Below are positions 34,569-44,474 of a stretch of 64,000 nt of DNA, piece by piece. Position numbers and translations under genes: made by a program. Source of the DNA: an uncultured Alphaproteobacteria bacterium (GTDB taxonomy: Bacteria; Pseudomonadota; Alphaproteobacteria; HIMB59; GCA-002718135); NCBI GenBank assembly GCA_902571865.1, contig CACGDO010000004.1, forward strand, positions 1 through 64,000, given 5' to 3'. The notes under the pieces are model-generated. The model saw only the letters and a program-made list of their open reading frames with translations, was not told where the DNA came from and did not search any database. The stretch's first letter is position 1. Every line of letters starts with the position of its first letter.

Positions 34569-34793
34569 CTATCCAAACAAAATAACTAACGCAATAACTA
34601 GTGCGAAAAGTGCAATCGCTTCAACTAATGCGAAACCTAACATTGTCATTGTAAAAACCTCACCTCTTGCTGCCGGATTTCTTCCAACTGCTTGAATAAA
34701 AGATGAGAAAATATTCCCAATTCCAATCCCTGATCCAATAACACCGATAACGGCTAAACCCGCTCCGATTACTTTTGCTGCTTCAATTTCCAT
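34569..34793 (-). CDS. atpE: ATP synthase F0 subunit c
   Basis: A 74-residue double-helix rotor subunit. The glycine-rich first helix contains GSGIGIGN, the polar loop is GRNPAARG, and the proton-binding Glu58 is in FALVEAIALF. The sequence lacks the extra polar ligands of sodium-driven rings, so proton coupling is expected. Confidence 0.97.
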   Translation of the reverse strand: MEIEAAKVIGAGLAVIGVIGSGIGIGNIFSSFIQAVGRNPAARGEVFTMTMLGFALVEAIALFALVIALVILFG

Positions 34794-34811
34794 AAGTCCT
34801 CCTATTTTAAA

Positions 34812-35546
34812 TTAATGTAAATGATAAGCATCGTTAATATATAAACACGTCAGTATTGCAAACACATATGCTTGCAAAAAAGCAATTAAAATTTCTAATC
34901 CTGTTAAAGCTACTATGAAAGCTAAAGGAAAAACTCCTGTAAAAAATGGCATGGAAACAACAAAGCCTGCAAACACTTTTAGTAGTGTGTGACCAGCCAG
35001 CATGTTTGCAAATAATCTAACTGATAAACTTATAGGTCTTGATAAATAAGAAATTACCTCAATGGGAATAAGCAGTGGATGCATGTAAAACGGTACACCT
35101 GGTATATAGAAAAAAGTAAAAAATTTAATACCATGGTTAATAAATCCAAGAATAGTTACGCCAATAAATACAACTGCTGCTAATGCAAATGTAACAATGA
35201 TGTGACTCGTGAAAGTAAATTGATATGGTATCATTCCAACCATATTTCCAATTAGTACAAACATGAATAAAGAGAAAACAAATGGGAAATATCTTTTTCC
35301 ATTATCTCCAACTGTATCGGAGAGTAACTGAGCAATAAAATTATACATAAGCTCTGAGATAAGCTGCATCCTAGAAGGGATAATTGATCTTGTGTTCACT
35401 GTTAAAGTTAAAAATAGAGTAATCATTAAAACAGTAATTAGCATTGCAAAAGATGAGTTTGTGAAAGAAATGTTATAACCTCCAAGTTCAATATTAGATA
35501 TTGGATCTATTTCGAACTGTTTTAGAGGACTATCTTTTGCGGCCAT
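34812..35546 (-). CDS. atpB: ATP synthase F0 subunit a
   Basis: A 244-residue membrane subunit forming the proton half-channels. The essential arginine is in SLSVRLFANMLAGHTLLK near residue 175, and the last helix contains FLQAYVFAILTCLYINDA. It lies between atpI and atpE, as is standard. Confidence 0.97.
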   Translation of the reverse strand: MAAKDSPLKQFEIDPISNIELGGYNISFTNSSFAMLITVLMITLFLTLTVNTRSIIPSRMQLISELMYNFIAQLLSDTVGDNGKRYFPFVFSLFMFVLIGNMVGMIPYQFTFTSHIIVTFALAAVVFIGVTILGFINHGIKFFTFFYIPGVPFYMHPLLIPIEVISYLSRPISLSVRLFANMLAGHTLLKVFAGFVVSMPFFTGVFPLAFIVALTGLEILIAFLQAYVFAILTCLYINDAYHLH

Positions 35547-35567
35547 AATTGATATTGAATATTAAAA

Positions 35568-35855
35568 TTACCTTTGCTTTTCAATGCGACGCATTACACG
35601 ATAAACATTCAAAAATCCAGCTAATGCGCCAAATATGAAGAAAATAATTAAGCCTATTGGTTTAGTATTAAAGTAATTATCCACAATAAGCCCAATTCCA
35701 ACTCCAACAACTAGTGCAGCTATAATTTCTGTACTAATTTTAAAACCAAATCCTGCACCACTCTCTTTTTTTTTAATATTAGGTTCTTTATTTTGATTAT
35801 CTAAATCATCAATTTTTTTACCTAATTCTTCTAAATTTTTATTTTTATATTTCAT
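35568..35855 (-). CDS. atpI: ATP synthase assembly protein AtpI (AtpZ/AtpI family)
   Basis: A 95-residue protein with a charged N-terminus and two membrane helices (IIAALVVGVGIGLIVDNYF and LIIFFIFGALAGFLNVYRV). The family helps assemble the c-ring or takes up magnesium. It heads the F0 genes and overlaps the 3' end of smc by 11 bases. Confidence 0.9.
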   Translation of the reverse strand: MKYKNKNLEELGKKIDDLDNQNKEPNIKKKESGAGFGFKISTEIIAALVVGVGIGLIVDNYFNTKPIGLIIFFIFGALAGFLNVYRVMRRIEKQR

Positions 35856-38493
35856 TTGTAGCGTCTTGCTCTTTTATCTCAATTGCTTTTTCAAGATCAA
35901 CGGAAACTAATTGTGATACACCTTTCTCAGGCATAGTAACACCAAATAATCTATTTACTCTTGCCATTGTCATTCTATGGTGAGTTATTACTAAGAATTT
36001 TGTTGAAGAAGTTTTGGCTATTTCCTCCACTAATGAACAAAATCTATCAACATTAGTATCATCTAATGGAGCGTCAACCTCATCAAGTACACAAATTGGA
36101 GCTGGGTTTGATAAAAATACAGCAAATAATAATGATAATGCCGTAAGAGCTTGCTCACCACCAGAAAGTAAATTTAGATTTTGTAATTTTTTTCCAGGAG
36201 GACTAGCAAATATTTCTAAACCAGCTTGAAGAGGATCTGATTCATCTGTAAACTTTAGATAAGCCTTGCCGCCACCAAATAACCTAGTAAATAATTTTTG
36301 AAAATTTTCATTCACTATTCCATATGCAGCAAGTAAACGTTGTCTACCTTCTGTATTAAGTGAATCAATTGCTTCTCTTAGTTTTGCAATTGCACTTAAA
36401 AGGTCACTTTGATCTTTCTTTATCGTATTTACTTTTTCTTCTAAATCTTTGGATTCTTGCTCTGCAAGAAGATTAACACCACCTAAACGTTCTTGCTCAG
36501 CAATTAGTCTTTCTAATTTTTTTTCTAAATCATTAGTCTCTCCTAAAACTTTATTTGGATCGATTTCTCCAATATTGTAAAGTTCTTCTAATTCTACACT
36601 CAATCTTTCTTTTACTTGAGTAGCTAATAATTTAATTGCTTCATTAATTGTATTAATTTGGCCTTCAGTCCTAATTCTTTCTTCCCTTAGTTCATTTAAT
36701 TTAATTTCTTCTAGTTTTAACTTCTTATTGATCTCATTAGAATTTTGTTCAGTTTGACGAAGCTGCTCAGCTATTTGCTCATAAGAACTCTTATTCTCAT
36801 CAATCAACTTTTGTATTTTTAATTTTTCACTTGATACATCATCAGGAACGGATTGGAGATTAGATAATTCATTAATTAATGTATTTTGCCTTGAATTCAG
36901 TTCTTCTATTCTTTGATTTGCTTTTGCAGAAATATCATTCCATTGTTTTTCCTCTGCACTTAATTGCTTTATTCTTCTATTTTTTAATTGCTCCAATATT
37001 GCTTTAGTTGAATTATTTTGTTTACCTTTAGATACATACCCATCCCATCTCCAAATTTCTCCTAGTTTGCTTACTAATATCTGACCTGGCTTTAAAGTTT
37101 TTTGAATTTCTAAAACATTCTCTTTATTTTCAATTAATCCAACAAACTCTAATTTCTTTTTCAAATTATCTGGTGCTTTGATCAGAGAGGAAAATTTAGT
37201 AATTTCTGAATTAAAGGAAGAATCTTCTACATCTAATTTTCTCCAAAAAATACTTTGTTCTTCATCGATAGATGCAATTAACTCATCTGAAAAAACTGCA
37301 GCAATTGCTTGTTCAAGACCATCTTCAAAGTCTAGATAATCAATTATTGGATTATTATTTTTTTTATTTGAAACATTTTCGTTATTTAGATCGTCATCAG
37401 TTTGAATAAAAAGATCACCTTGCTGTTTTAATAGAATTGATTTTTCTTCCTGTACTCTTTCAAGATTTTGTTTTGCATCTTCAAATAAAAATTTTTCTCT
37501 TTCAATGTCATTTTTAATCTGCTCTATACGAACTTTTGTTTCATCTACTGCAATATTTGCTCTTTCAATTTCTTTTTCTTGGTTTTCTAAACTAATTGAA
37601 TATTTCTGAAGCTCAGCTGCAACCTTACTTTCTTGAAGTCTAAGGTTTGGGAGGCTTTCTTGAACTTTTTCAAATTCGATATTTATTTGCGCAACTACCT
37701 GAGTTTGATCATTTACTACATTTGTTTCAGATTGAATTTTTTCATTAGCATTTTTTAATTTATCTTTTTCATCAATCCATTTCTTATAAAATAATCTTGC
37801 TCTTGCTTTAGTAATATCTTTTTGGATGTACTTATATCTTTCAGCTTGTTTTGATTGTTTCTTTAATATTGTGAGTTGTTCGTCTTGTGCTTTTAATACG
37901 TCCTTAACACGCTCTAAGTTATTTTCAGTTGCATTTAATCTTAATTCAGCTTCGTGTCGTCTTGAATGCAGACCTGTAATTCCCGCAGCTTCTTCAAGCA
38001 AGGTTCTTCTTTGCTCTGGCTTAGCAGCGATAATAGCTCCAACTCTACCTTGACTAACCATCGATGTTGAGCGAGCACCTGTTGCTGCATCAGCAAATAG
38101 TAATTGAACATCCTTTAATCGGACCTCTTTTCCGTTTACTCTATATTCTGATCCTTCACCTCGCCAAATTCTTCTAGTTACTTCAATAGTATCATTTTCA
38201 TTGAAAATACTTGGTGCTTTTCTTGCTTTATTATCTAAGTCTATAGTAACTTCGGCAATATCCCATGCTGGTCTATCATCTGTACCATTAAAAATAACGT
38301 CATCTAATTCGTTTCCTCTCATTTGTTTTGGCGATAACTCACCCATAACGAATCTAAAAGCTTCAACGAGATTGGATTTACCACATCCATTTGGCCCCAC
38401 AATACCTGTCAAACCATTTTCAATCAAAATTTCAGTTGGTTCAACAAAAGACTTAAAGCCTTTGACTTTAAGAGTCCTAAAATTAATCATCAA
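35845..38493 (-). CDS. smc: Chromosome segregation protein SMC, shortened
   Basis: An 882-residue SMC ATPase that organises the chromosome. The N-terminal head has Walker A GPNGCGKSN; the C-terminal head has the signature LLSGGEQALTALSLLFAVF near residue 776 and Walker B ICVLDEVDAPLDD near 804. A hinge-like globular part spans roughly residues 380-490 (includes LVSKLGEIWRWDGYVSKG). The coiled-coil arms are much shorter than in typical bacterial SMC proteins of about 1150-1200 residues. The reading frame is intact, so this is shortening rather than damage. It lies upstream of atpI and downstream of a dsbA-like gene. Confidence 0.95.
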   Translation of the reverse strand: MMINFRTLKVKGFKSFVEPTEILIENGLTGIVGPNGCGKSNLVEAFRFVMGELSPKQMRGNELDDVIFNGTDDRPAWDIAEVTIDLDNKARKAPSIFNENDTIEVTRRIWRGEGSEYRVNGKEVRLKDVQLLFADAATGARSTSMVSQGRVGAIIAAKPEQRRTLLEEAAGITGLHSRRHEAELRLNATENNLERVKDVLKAQDEQLTILKKQSKQAERYKYIQKDITKARARLFYKKWIDEKDKLKNANEKIQSETNVVNDQTQVVAQINIEFEKVQESLPNLRLQESKVAAELQKYSISLENQEKEIERANIAVDETKVRIEQIKNDIEREKFLFEDAKQNLERVQEEKSILLKQQGDLFIQTDDDLNNENVSNKKNNNPIIDYLDFEDGLEQAIAAVFSDELIASIDEEQSIFWRKLDVEDSSFNSEITKFSSLIKAPDNLKKKLEFVGLIENKENVLEIQKTLKPGQILVSKLGEIWRWDGYVSKGKQNNSTKAILEQLKNRRIKQLSAEEKQWNDISAKANQRIEELNSRQNTLINELSNLQSVPDDVSSEKLKIQKLIDENKSSYEQIAEQLRQTEQNSNEINKKLKLEEIKLNELREERIRTEGQINTINEAIKLLATQVKERLSVELEELYNIGEIDPNKVLGETNDLEKKLERLIAEQERLGGVNLLAEQESKDLEEKVNTIKKDQSDLLSAIAKLREAIDSLNTEGRQRLLAAYGIVNENFQKLFTRLFGGGKAYLKFTDESDPLQAGLEIFASPPGKKLQNLNLLSGGEQALTALSLLFAVFLSNPAPICVLDEVDAPLDDTNVDRFCSLVEEIAKTSSTKFLVITHHRMTMARVNRLFGVTMPEKGVSQLVSVDLEKAIEIKEQDATNEI

Positions 38494-39106
38494 CTATTGT
38501 GATAATATTTTATCGATGATTTGTCTAAACTCTTTTATGTTTTTATTCCCGGAATATAGTACCCCGTTAATAATGAATGAAGGGGTAGAACCTATTTTAT
38601 ATTCTCTCTGAGCTTCCATTACACCCTCAAGTAATTGATTCTCTAATTCAACATTACTTAAACATGCATCAAAGTCCTCTTGTTGCATACCACCACTTTG
38701 CATTATTTTGTATAACTCGGACTTTGTTTTTGAATGATCTCTATTAACCCAATTATTTTGGAGTTTATAAAGGCCATTCATGTAATCATATCTCACATCT
38801 TCTGGGACGCATCTTAAAATCATGCTTCCAGCAAGAGCTGGATAATTAAATGGGAAATCACGAAAAATAAACTTAACTTTACCAGTATCAATAAACTCTT
38901 TTTTTAATTCTTCTAGAGTATCATTGTGAAAATCTGCACAGTGACTACAAGACATTGAAGCATATTCTATAATTGTGATTGGAGCATTGTCTTTCCCAAT
39001 ATAAAAAATCATTATCTTTAATATCTAGTATTGAGTTTTCAGCTGCGTTAGCATTAATAAAAAATAGTGATAGTATAATAGAAATAAATAAAATTTTAAT
39101 TTTCAT
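38494..39106 (-). pseudogene. DsbA-like thioredoxin-fold protein, interrupted by a +1 frameshift near the N-terminus
   Basis: The main frame (38494-39012) encodes a DsbA/DSBA-like oxidoreductase with active site SMSCSHCADFH and a C-terminal cis-proline region GSTPSFIINGVLY. Its apparent start lacks a signal peptide. In another frame just upstream, an ATG at 39106 begins a perfect signal peptide (MKIKILFISIILSLFFINAN, then AA), overlapping the preceding stop as TAATG. The frames would join if the run of six A at 39003-39008 (plus strand) were five. The total span is one base more than a multiple of three. The intended product is a periplasmic DsbA-like protein of about 203 residues. Confidence 0.8.
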
Positions 39107-39621
39107 TATTTGTCCTCAGTTGTAATTTTATTACCTAAATTTAATAACGATTTTTTTAAATCAGAATTTTGAAATTCTTTAACGTTTTGCTTAACAAATT
39201 CTATGTCATCTTTATCTATTTGTTTTTTCTTACTTTGTTTCATAGGAGTATATTTAGGTATGTAATTTTGATGAATTCTCAAGTCCATTATAGCTTTATA
39301 GCCAAAATAAGTATTAATTTTTTCAATTATAGTGTCCTTAAAGTGTTGAAATTCAATGGCTGCGGCTGGGGCAACACTCACATTTAGATAATTTTTATAT
39401 ACTGTCTCACCTACATCGTTTTCAAAATCACGCACCCTTGAAACATTTAATGGCTCTGAATATTCTTTAAAATAACTACCAGCAATTTCAGGCCATTTGG
39501 AGTTAATTATAAATTCTGTACGATTATATTTAGAGGAAAATTTTCTATTAACCTTCCTCAGAGTTTCGCCAATAGATTGTGGAACAAATGTTCTTTTTTG
39601 CTTTATATTTTTTTTGTCCAT
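39106..39621 (-). CDS. DUF721 (DciA-like) protein
   Basis: A protein of about 171 residues starting at the ATG at 39621 (or 39627). It has the DUF721 pattern SIGETLRKVNRKFSSKYNRT, then INSKWPEIAGSYFKEYSEPL, and a hydrophobic patch VSVAPAAAIEFQHFKDTII. DUF721 proteins include DciA, the ancestral helicase loader. Longer in-frame extension would run into the divergent mutY gene, so I reject it. The order mutY, DUF721, dsbA-like, smc is common in alphaproteobacteria. Confidence 0.85.
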   Translation of the reverse strand: MDKKNIKQKRTFVPQSIGETLRKVNRKFSSKYNRTEFIINSKWPEIAGSYFKEYSEPLNVSRVRDFENDVGETVYKNYLNVSVAPAAAIEFQHFKDTIIEKINTYFGYKAIMDLRIHQNYIPKYTPMKQSKKKQIDKDDIEFVKQNVKEFQNSDLKKSLLNLGNKITTEDK

Positions 39622-39660
39622 ATACATAAATAATTTATAGTACCTAAATATGAAAGCAAT

Positions 39661-40710
39661 ATGTTTAAACACGAAACACAAGTAATAAATTTTTTGCTTC
39701 AATGGTATTCCGTGAATGCCAGAAATTTACCGTGGCGGAAGAAAAATACTCTAAATTTACCTGATCCATACTTTGTGTTTGTAAGTGAATATATGCTCCA
39801 ACAAACAACAGTAAATACTGTAAAAAATAAATTTAATGATTTTATTTTAAAATGGCCTTCACTAAATAAATTAGCGCAAACTTCAGAATCAAATATTTTA
39901 AAGTTCTGGTCAGGCCTTGGTTATTATTCCAGAGCAAGAAATTTATTAAAGTCTGCAAAAATAATTCATAAAAATTTTAAAAATAATATACCAAAAACTT
40001 ATGACGAACTCATCCAACTTCCTGGTATTGGAGATTACACAGCAAAAGCAATTCTTGGAATAGGATTTAATCAATCAGTTATGCCACTTGATGCTAATAT
40101 TGAGAGAATTTTGGTTAGGTTATATGCTATCGATAAACCAATTAATAAAGTCAAAAATAAACTTAAAGATTTAGGAAAAAAATTCATCTCAGATAAATAC
40201 TCTTCAAATTTAATTCAGTCTTTTATGGATTACGGATCAGAGATCTGTCTTCCGAGAAACCCTAAATGTAATATTTGTGGAATTAATAAATTTTGCCAAT
40301 CATATAAAAAAAATTTACAGCAAAAAATTCCTTTTAAACTAAAAAAGAAAACTACTAAGCCTATAAAGTATACAAGAGCTTATGTAATTGTGAATGAAAA
40401 GAATGAAATCCTTGTGCGAAGTAGACCAAATAAAGGTATGTTGGCCTCCATGCTTGAAGTACCAAATGATGTCTGGGTTAAAAATAAGAAATTATTAACC
40501 ACTGATCAAGATATACAAAAAATAAAAACAAAATTACAATCTAAAGGCTCATTTGAATATTCATTTAGTCATTTTGATTTAGAAACAGAAATTTTTTATG
40601 GCAATGTTAAAAAAGCAAAATTATCAAAAAGTAATTGGATAAAGAAATCTTCTTATTCTAGCTCTAGAATGCCAACTGTGATGAAAAAAATAGTAGATAT
40701 AGCAGTATAA
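39661..40710 (+). CDS. mutY: A/G-specific adenine DNA glycosylase
   Basis: A 349-residue repair enzyme removing adenine opposite 8-oxoguanine. The helix-hairpin-helix is LPGIGDYTAKAI near residue 120, followed by the catalytic Asp in MPLDANIERILVRL. The 4Fe-4S ligands follow Cys-x6-Cys-x2-Cys-x5-Cys in CLPRNPKCNICGINKFC. A C-terminal NUDIX-like domain follows (YVIVNEKNEILVRSRP). It converges on purQ, with one base between the two stop codons. Confidence 0.96.
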   Translation: MFKHETQVINFLLQWYSVNARNLPWRKKNTLNLPDPYFVFVSEYMLQQTTVNTVKNKFNDFILKWPSLNKLAQTSESNILKFWSGLGYYSRARNLLKSAKIIHKNFKNNIPKTYDELIQLPGIGDYTAKAILGIGFNQSVMPLDANIERILVRLYAIDKPINKVKNKLKDLGKKFISDKYSSNLIQSFMDYGSEICLPRNPKCNICGINKFCQSYKKNLQQKIPFKLKKKTTKPIKYTRAYVIVNEKNEILVRSRPNKGMLASMLEVPNDVWVKNKKLLTTDQDIQKIKTKLQSKGSFEYSFSHFDLETEIFYGNVKKAKLSKSNWIKKSSYSSSRMPTVMKKIVDIAV

Positions 40711-40711
40711 T

Positions 40712-41476
40712 TTATGCAAAGAATTTTTTTGCGTTCATAAAAATTTTATATCCATCCCCAAATTTTTTTAAGGTTTTACTTTGCCAATTGGGAATATGAT
40801 AATGATAAAATGCTCTTTCAGGATGAGGCATCATTGCAAGAACATTACCATTTTGATTTGTTAGCGCTGCGATATCATCTTTAGATCCATTCGGATTAAA
40901 AGGAAATTGACCTTTTGCTAATTTTTTATGATGATTAATGTATTGCAAACCAATAAGGTTATTAGCTTTGATACTTTTTAGTAGATTAATAGGTATGATA
41001 AATTGCCCTTCTTGATGGGCAACAGGCAAGTTCAGCGTACTAATATTTTCTAGCCATGGTGATTTATTATTACTTACTTTTACATCAACCCATCGACACT
41101 CATAGCTACCAGATTTATTTTCAATCAATGCTACTTCTGGATCTTTTTTATTTAGGTTTGGTACTAATCCAAGATTAATTAATATTTGGCATCCATTACA
41201 AATACCTATGATTAATTTATCTTTTAATGAAAAATCTATTAGTTGATCATATAAATTGGTCATAATTTTTTTCGCCATTGCATTTCCTGAACCTGTATCA
41301 TCGCCATACGAAAAACCACCAGGTATAGCGAATACTTGATAGTTATTAAGTTGTTTAGGATTTTGAATCAGATCATTAATATGAATAATTTTTCCTTTAA
41401 ATCCTACTACTTCAAATGCATGTAGTGTTTCATTTTCACAATTAATACCATAACCTGACAGGACTAATACGTTCAT
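40712..41476 (-). CDS. purQ: Phosphoribosylformylglycinamidine synthase, glutamine amidotransferase subunit
   Basis: A 254-residue class I amidotransferase that supplies ammonia to PurL. The catalytic Cys is in IGICNGCQILINLG near residue 95, and the His/Glu pair is in MMPHPERAFY. The ATG overlaps the purL stop by four bases (ATGA), so translation is coupled. It stands where the C-terminal domain lies in long fused PurL enzymes. Confidence 0.93.
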   Translation of the reverse strand: MNVLVLSGYGINCENETLHAFEVVGFKGKIIHINDLIQNPKQLNNYQVFAIPGGFSYGDDTGSGNAMAKKIMTNLYDQLIDFSLKDKLIIGICNGCQILINLGLVPNLNKKDPEVALIENKSGSYECRWVDVKVSNNKSPWLENISTLNLPVAHQEGQFIIPINLLKSIKANNLIGLQYINHHKKLAKGQFPFNPNGSKDDIAALTNQNGNVLAMMPHPERAFYHYHIPNWQSKTLKKFGDGYKIFMNAKKFFA

Positions 41477-44401
41477 AACCCTTTAATATTTTGTTTGTAT
41501 GACTTAGCAAAATCTGAAATTTTACCTCTCATAATTTTTTTGTTATCTTTAAACTCAATTACATCTGAGCCCGTACATTTACCAATAATTGTATAATCAG
41601 AAGCTTTAAATATTTTTTTAAAATTGGCTAACTTATTTTTTTTAAGAGAAACAAGAATTCTACTTTGTGTTTCAGAAAATAAAAATTGGTCTACTGAGAT
41701 TTTATTTTTTAGTTTTAAATCAAAAGTTAAACCTTTTTTTGAAGCAATTGCCATCTTTGTAACTGCAATTCCTATTCCACCCAAATCTATTCCAATTGCA
41801 GAATTTATAATTCCAAGTTTATTAGCTTTTTCAAAATTTCTATATGTGCGAAGTGCATCCTTGCTATTTACAACTGGATTTTTTGATTTTTCACAACCTA
41901 TAATTTTGGAATAAACACTATCCTGTAATTCATTATGGGTATTTCCTAAAACTAAAAGTATATCATCATCATCTGGTGTTATTTTTGTTAAGTGTGAAAT
42001 TTTATCTACCACTCCAATAGAAGAAATAAGCAAAGTTGGAGGTATTGAAATTTTTACTGATTTTCCAGTTTTATCAAAACCTTTAAAATCATTAAACATA
42101 CTATCTTTTCCTGAAATAAATGGTGTTTGGTAAGCAACTGCATAATCATAACAAGCTTTTGCCGCTTCTTTCAATTGATATAAGCGATCAGGTTCATCGG
42201 AGCTACACCAACAAAAGTTATCAAGAATTGCAATTTTTTTTTGAGTTGGCACCACTTACAATTAAATTTTTATATGCTGTATCAATAGAGCACCCAGCCA
42301 TATCATAAGGATTTGTTTCGGCGTACTGAGGATAAGCAGCTTGAGAAAGAGCTATTGATTTTTCATCATCAAATATGGGTTTAATAGCAGTAGCATTTCC
42401 AAAAACTCTGCCTTCGCCTTGTAATGGTTTTATAATAGAGGTACCTTGTACTTCGTGATCATATTGTGTGGCTATAAATTCTTTTGATACAATATTTGAA
42501 CTAGAGAGAAGTTTATGTAATTTATCTATCAAGATACTTTTCTTAATTATTTTTTTCTTCTCTTTTTTAATTTTTGGAAAAGATGTTTTTAAATTTAATT
42601 TAGGATAACCTTCATGAAGAAATTCCATATCTAAATTGAGAATTTCAGTTTTATTATATTTTACTATAGCTTTTTCTTTTTTAATAAACTTACCAATTAT
42701 TGTTGCTTCTACACCTCTTGCATTAAATCTCTTTATAACTTTTTCTGCGTTCGCTGGAGGTACTGCTAGTGTCATTCTTTCTTGCGATTCAGAAACCCAA
42801 ATCTCCCAAGGATATAATCCATTATATTTAAGAGGAACTTTTTCAAGATTAACTATAAAACCGCCACTCTCTTTTGCCATTTCTCCAATTGATGATGATA
42901 ATCCCCCAGCTCCATTATCTGTTATGCTCGAGTAAAGATTTTCATCACGCAATTCTCTAATGATGACATCAGACATTTTCTTTTGTGTTATTGGATCACC
43001 AATTTGTACTGCAGAAACTGGACTATTAGGATCTAATTCCTCTGAAGAAAATGTTGCACCGTGAATACCATCTTTGCCTACTCTACCTCCAGCCATTAGT
43101 ATGATATCTCCTGGATTAGCTTTCTTCTTATGCGATAATTTTCCTTTAATTTTTTTCGGAATAATCCCAACTGTTCCACAAAATACTAGTGGCTTTCCTG
43201 CAAACCGGTCATCAAAATATACATTACCTTGAGGAGTAGGAATACCCGAACAATTCCCCCCAACTCTAACACCACTTATAATGCCCTTCGCAATAAAATT
43301 TGCTGGAAGCATTGGATCCTTATTTTTTTGACGATACAATTGATATTTCTTATTCGGGTCTGCTAAATAATATGCATACGTATTCGCTATAGGTTTTGCT
43401 CCTTTCCCAAATCCAAGACAATCCCTATTAACACCAACAATTCCAGTGATTGCACCGCCAAATGGATCTAAGGCTGAAGGTGTATTATGTGTTTCAACTT
43501 TATGACAAATAATCCAATCTTTATTAAATTCTATTCCACCGGCATTATCCGTAAAAAGAGAAACACAAAAATTATCTTTTCTTAATTGAATAATTTTTTC
43601 AGTCGCGCCTTTAATATATTTTTTAAATATACCTTCGTGAATATCATCAATTTTAGCTGAAAATATTTTGTGTTTACAGTGCTCGGACCACGTTTGTGCT
43701 AATGTTTCAATTTCTACATCCGTTGGTTTACGTTTTATAGTAGAAAAATAATTTCTTATGGCTTTTAAAGATTCTAGATCTAAGCCAAGTGTTCCCCTTC
43801 TAGATTTATCATTTTCTTCAATACCAAGTTTACCAATAAGACTGAGTTGATGATCAGAAATATTTAAATTAATTTCTTTTTTACTATATTTTTTTTTCGG
43901 TAATTTTACCTTTTCTATTTTAAATTGATTTTTTTTAAAATTATTTAAATATTTTTTAAATGGATAAATCTTAATTGTTTGAATTAAGGGATTTGCTTCA
44001 TTTTTAGATATATTGGTAATATCTTCTTTTCTTCCTTTTATTAAAATAATTTTTGTTGAACCAAGTTCAAAGCTTTTAAAACTACTTTTAAGATTATCTT
44101 TGATTATTTCTTTTACAGTTGTAGCAATATTATCAGTTACACCTGGTAAAAATTTTATTTCTACAACCCAGTTAAAATTACTATAACTAGATAAAACCTT
44201 ATTCACATTTTTTTTTGTTAATATTGTTTGAGAAACGTCATTAGAAATAAGTTTACTTATTTTAGTAAACTTTTGATCATCAAGATTTGTCGAAAAGAAA
44301 TATCCATCTATAATTTTGATGGATTTATTATTGTATTCTTTTTGTAGTGAACTTTCTTTCCCTGTCTTCTCAATGGAGAGAATTTGAATTGTATTTGTCA
44401 T
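41473..44401 (-). pseudogene. purL: Phosphoribosylformylglycinamidine synthase PurL, interrupted by a +1 frameshift
   Basis: Two frames together give a PurL of about 975 residues. The first (42221-44401) has a long N-terminal PurS-like part, then QTWSEHCKHKIFSAKI, GANPI-like GGAITGIVGVNRDCLG and the ISESQ-like WVSESQERMTLAVPP. The second (41473 to about 42255) continues KKIAILDNFCWCSSDEPDRL and SGKDSMFNDF. The join lies in nine T at 42234-42242 (nine A in the message); eight would restore the frame. The total is one base over a multiple of three. An essential purine enzyme is unlikely to be dead here, so a sequence error or transcript slippage is more likely. The enzyme is large-type but without a fused amidotransferase domain. 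Confidence 0.85.
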
Positions 44402-44443
44402 TATGAGTACGAATCAACTTAATTTACTATATTAATAGTTTAC

Positions 44444-44453
44444 TCGTTAACGA
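44444..44453. promoter_or_regulatory. Palindrome in the divergent purL/purM promoter region
   Basis: TCGTTAACGA is a perfect 10-base palindrome in the 73-base gap between divergent purL and purM. A second inverted pair, ACGAATC (44410-44416) and GATTCGT (44452-44458), surrounds it. This is a plausible operator for a purine regulator, but no regulator is identified. Confidence 0.35.
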
Positions 44454-44474
44454 TTCGTTTAAAACTAATTAAAT

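Noticed and set aside
39622-39702. N-terminal extension of the DUF721 protein
   Set aside because: It would overlap the divergent mutY start and adds a hydrophobic stretch not seen in the family; the ATG at 39621 or 39627 is better.
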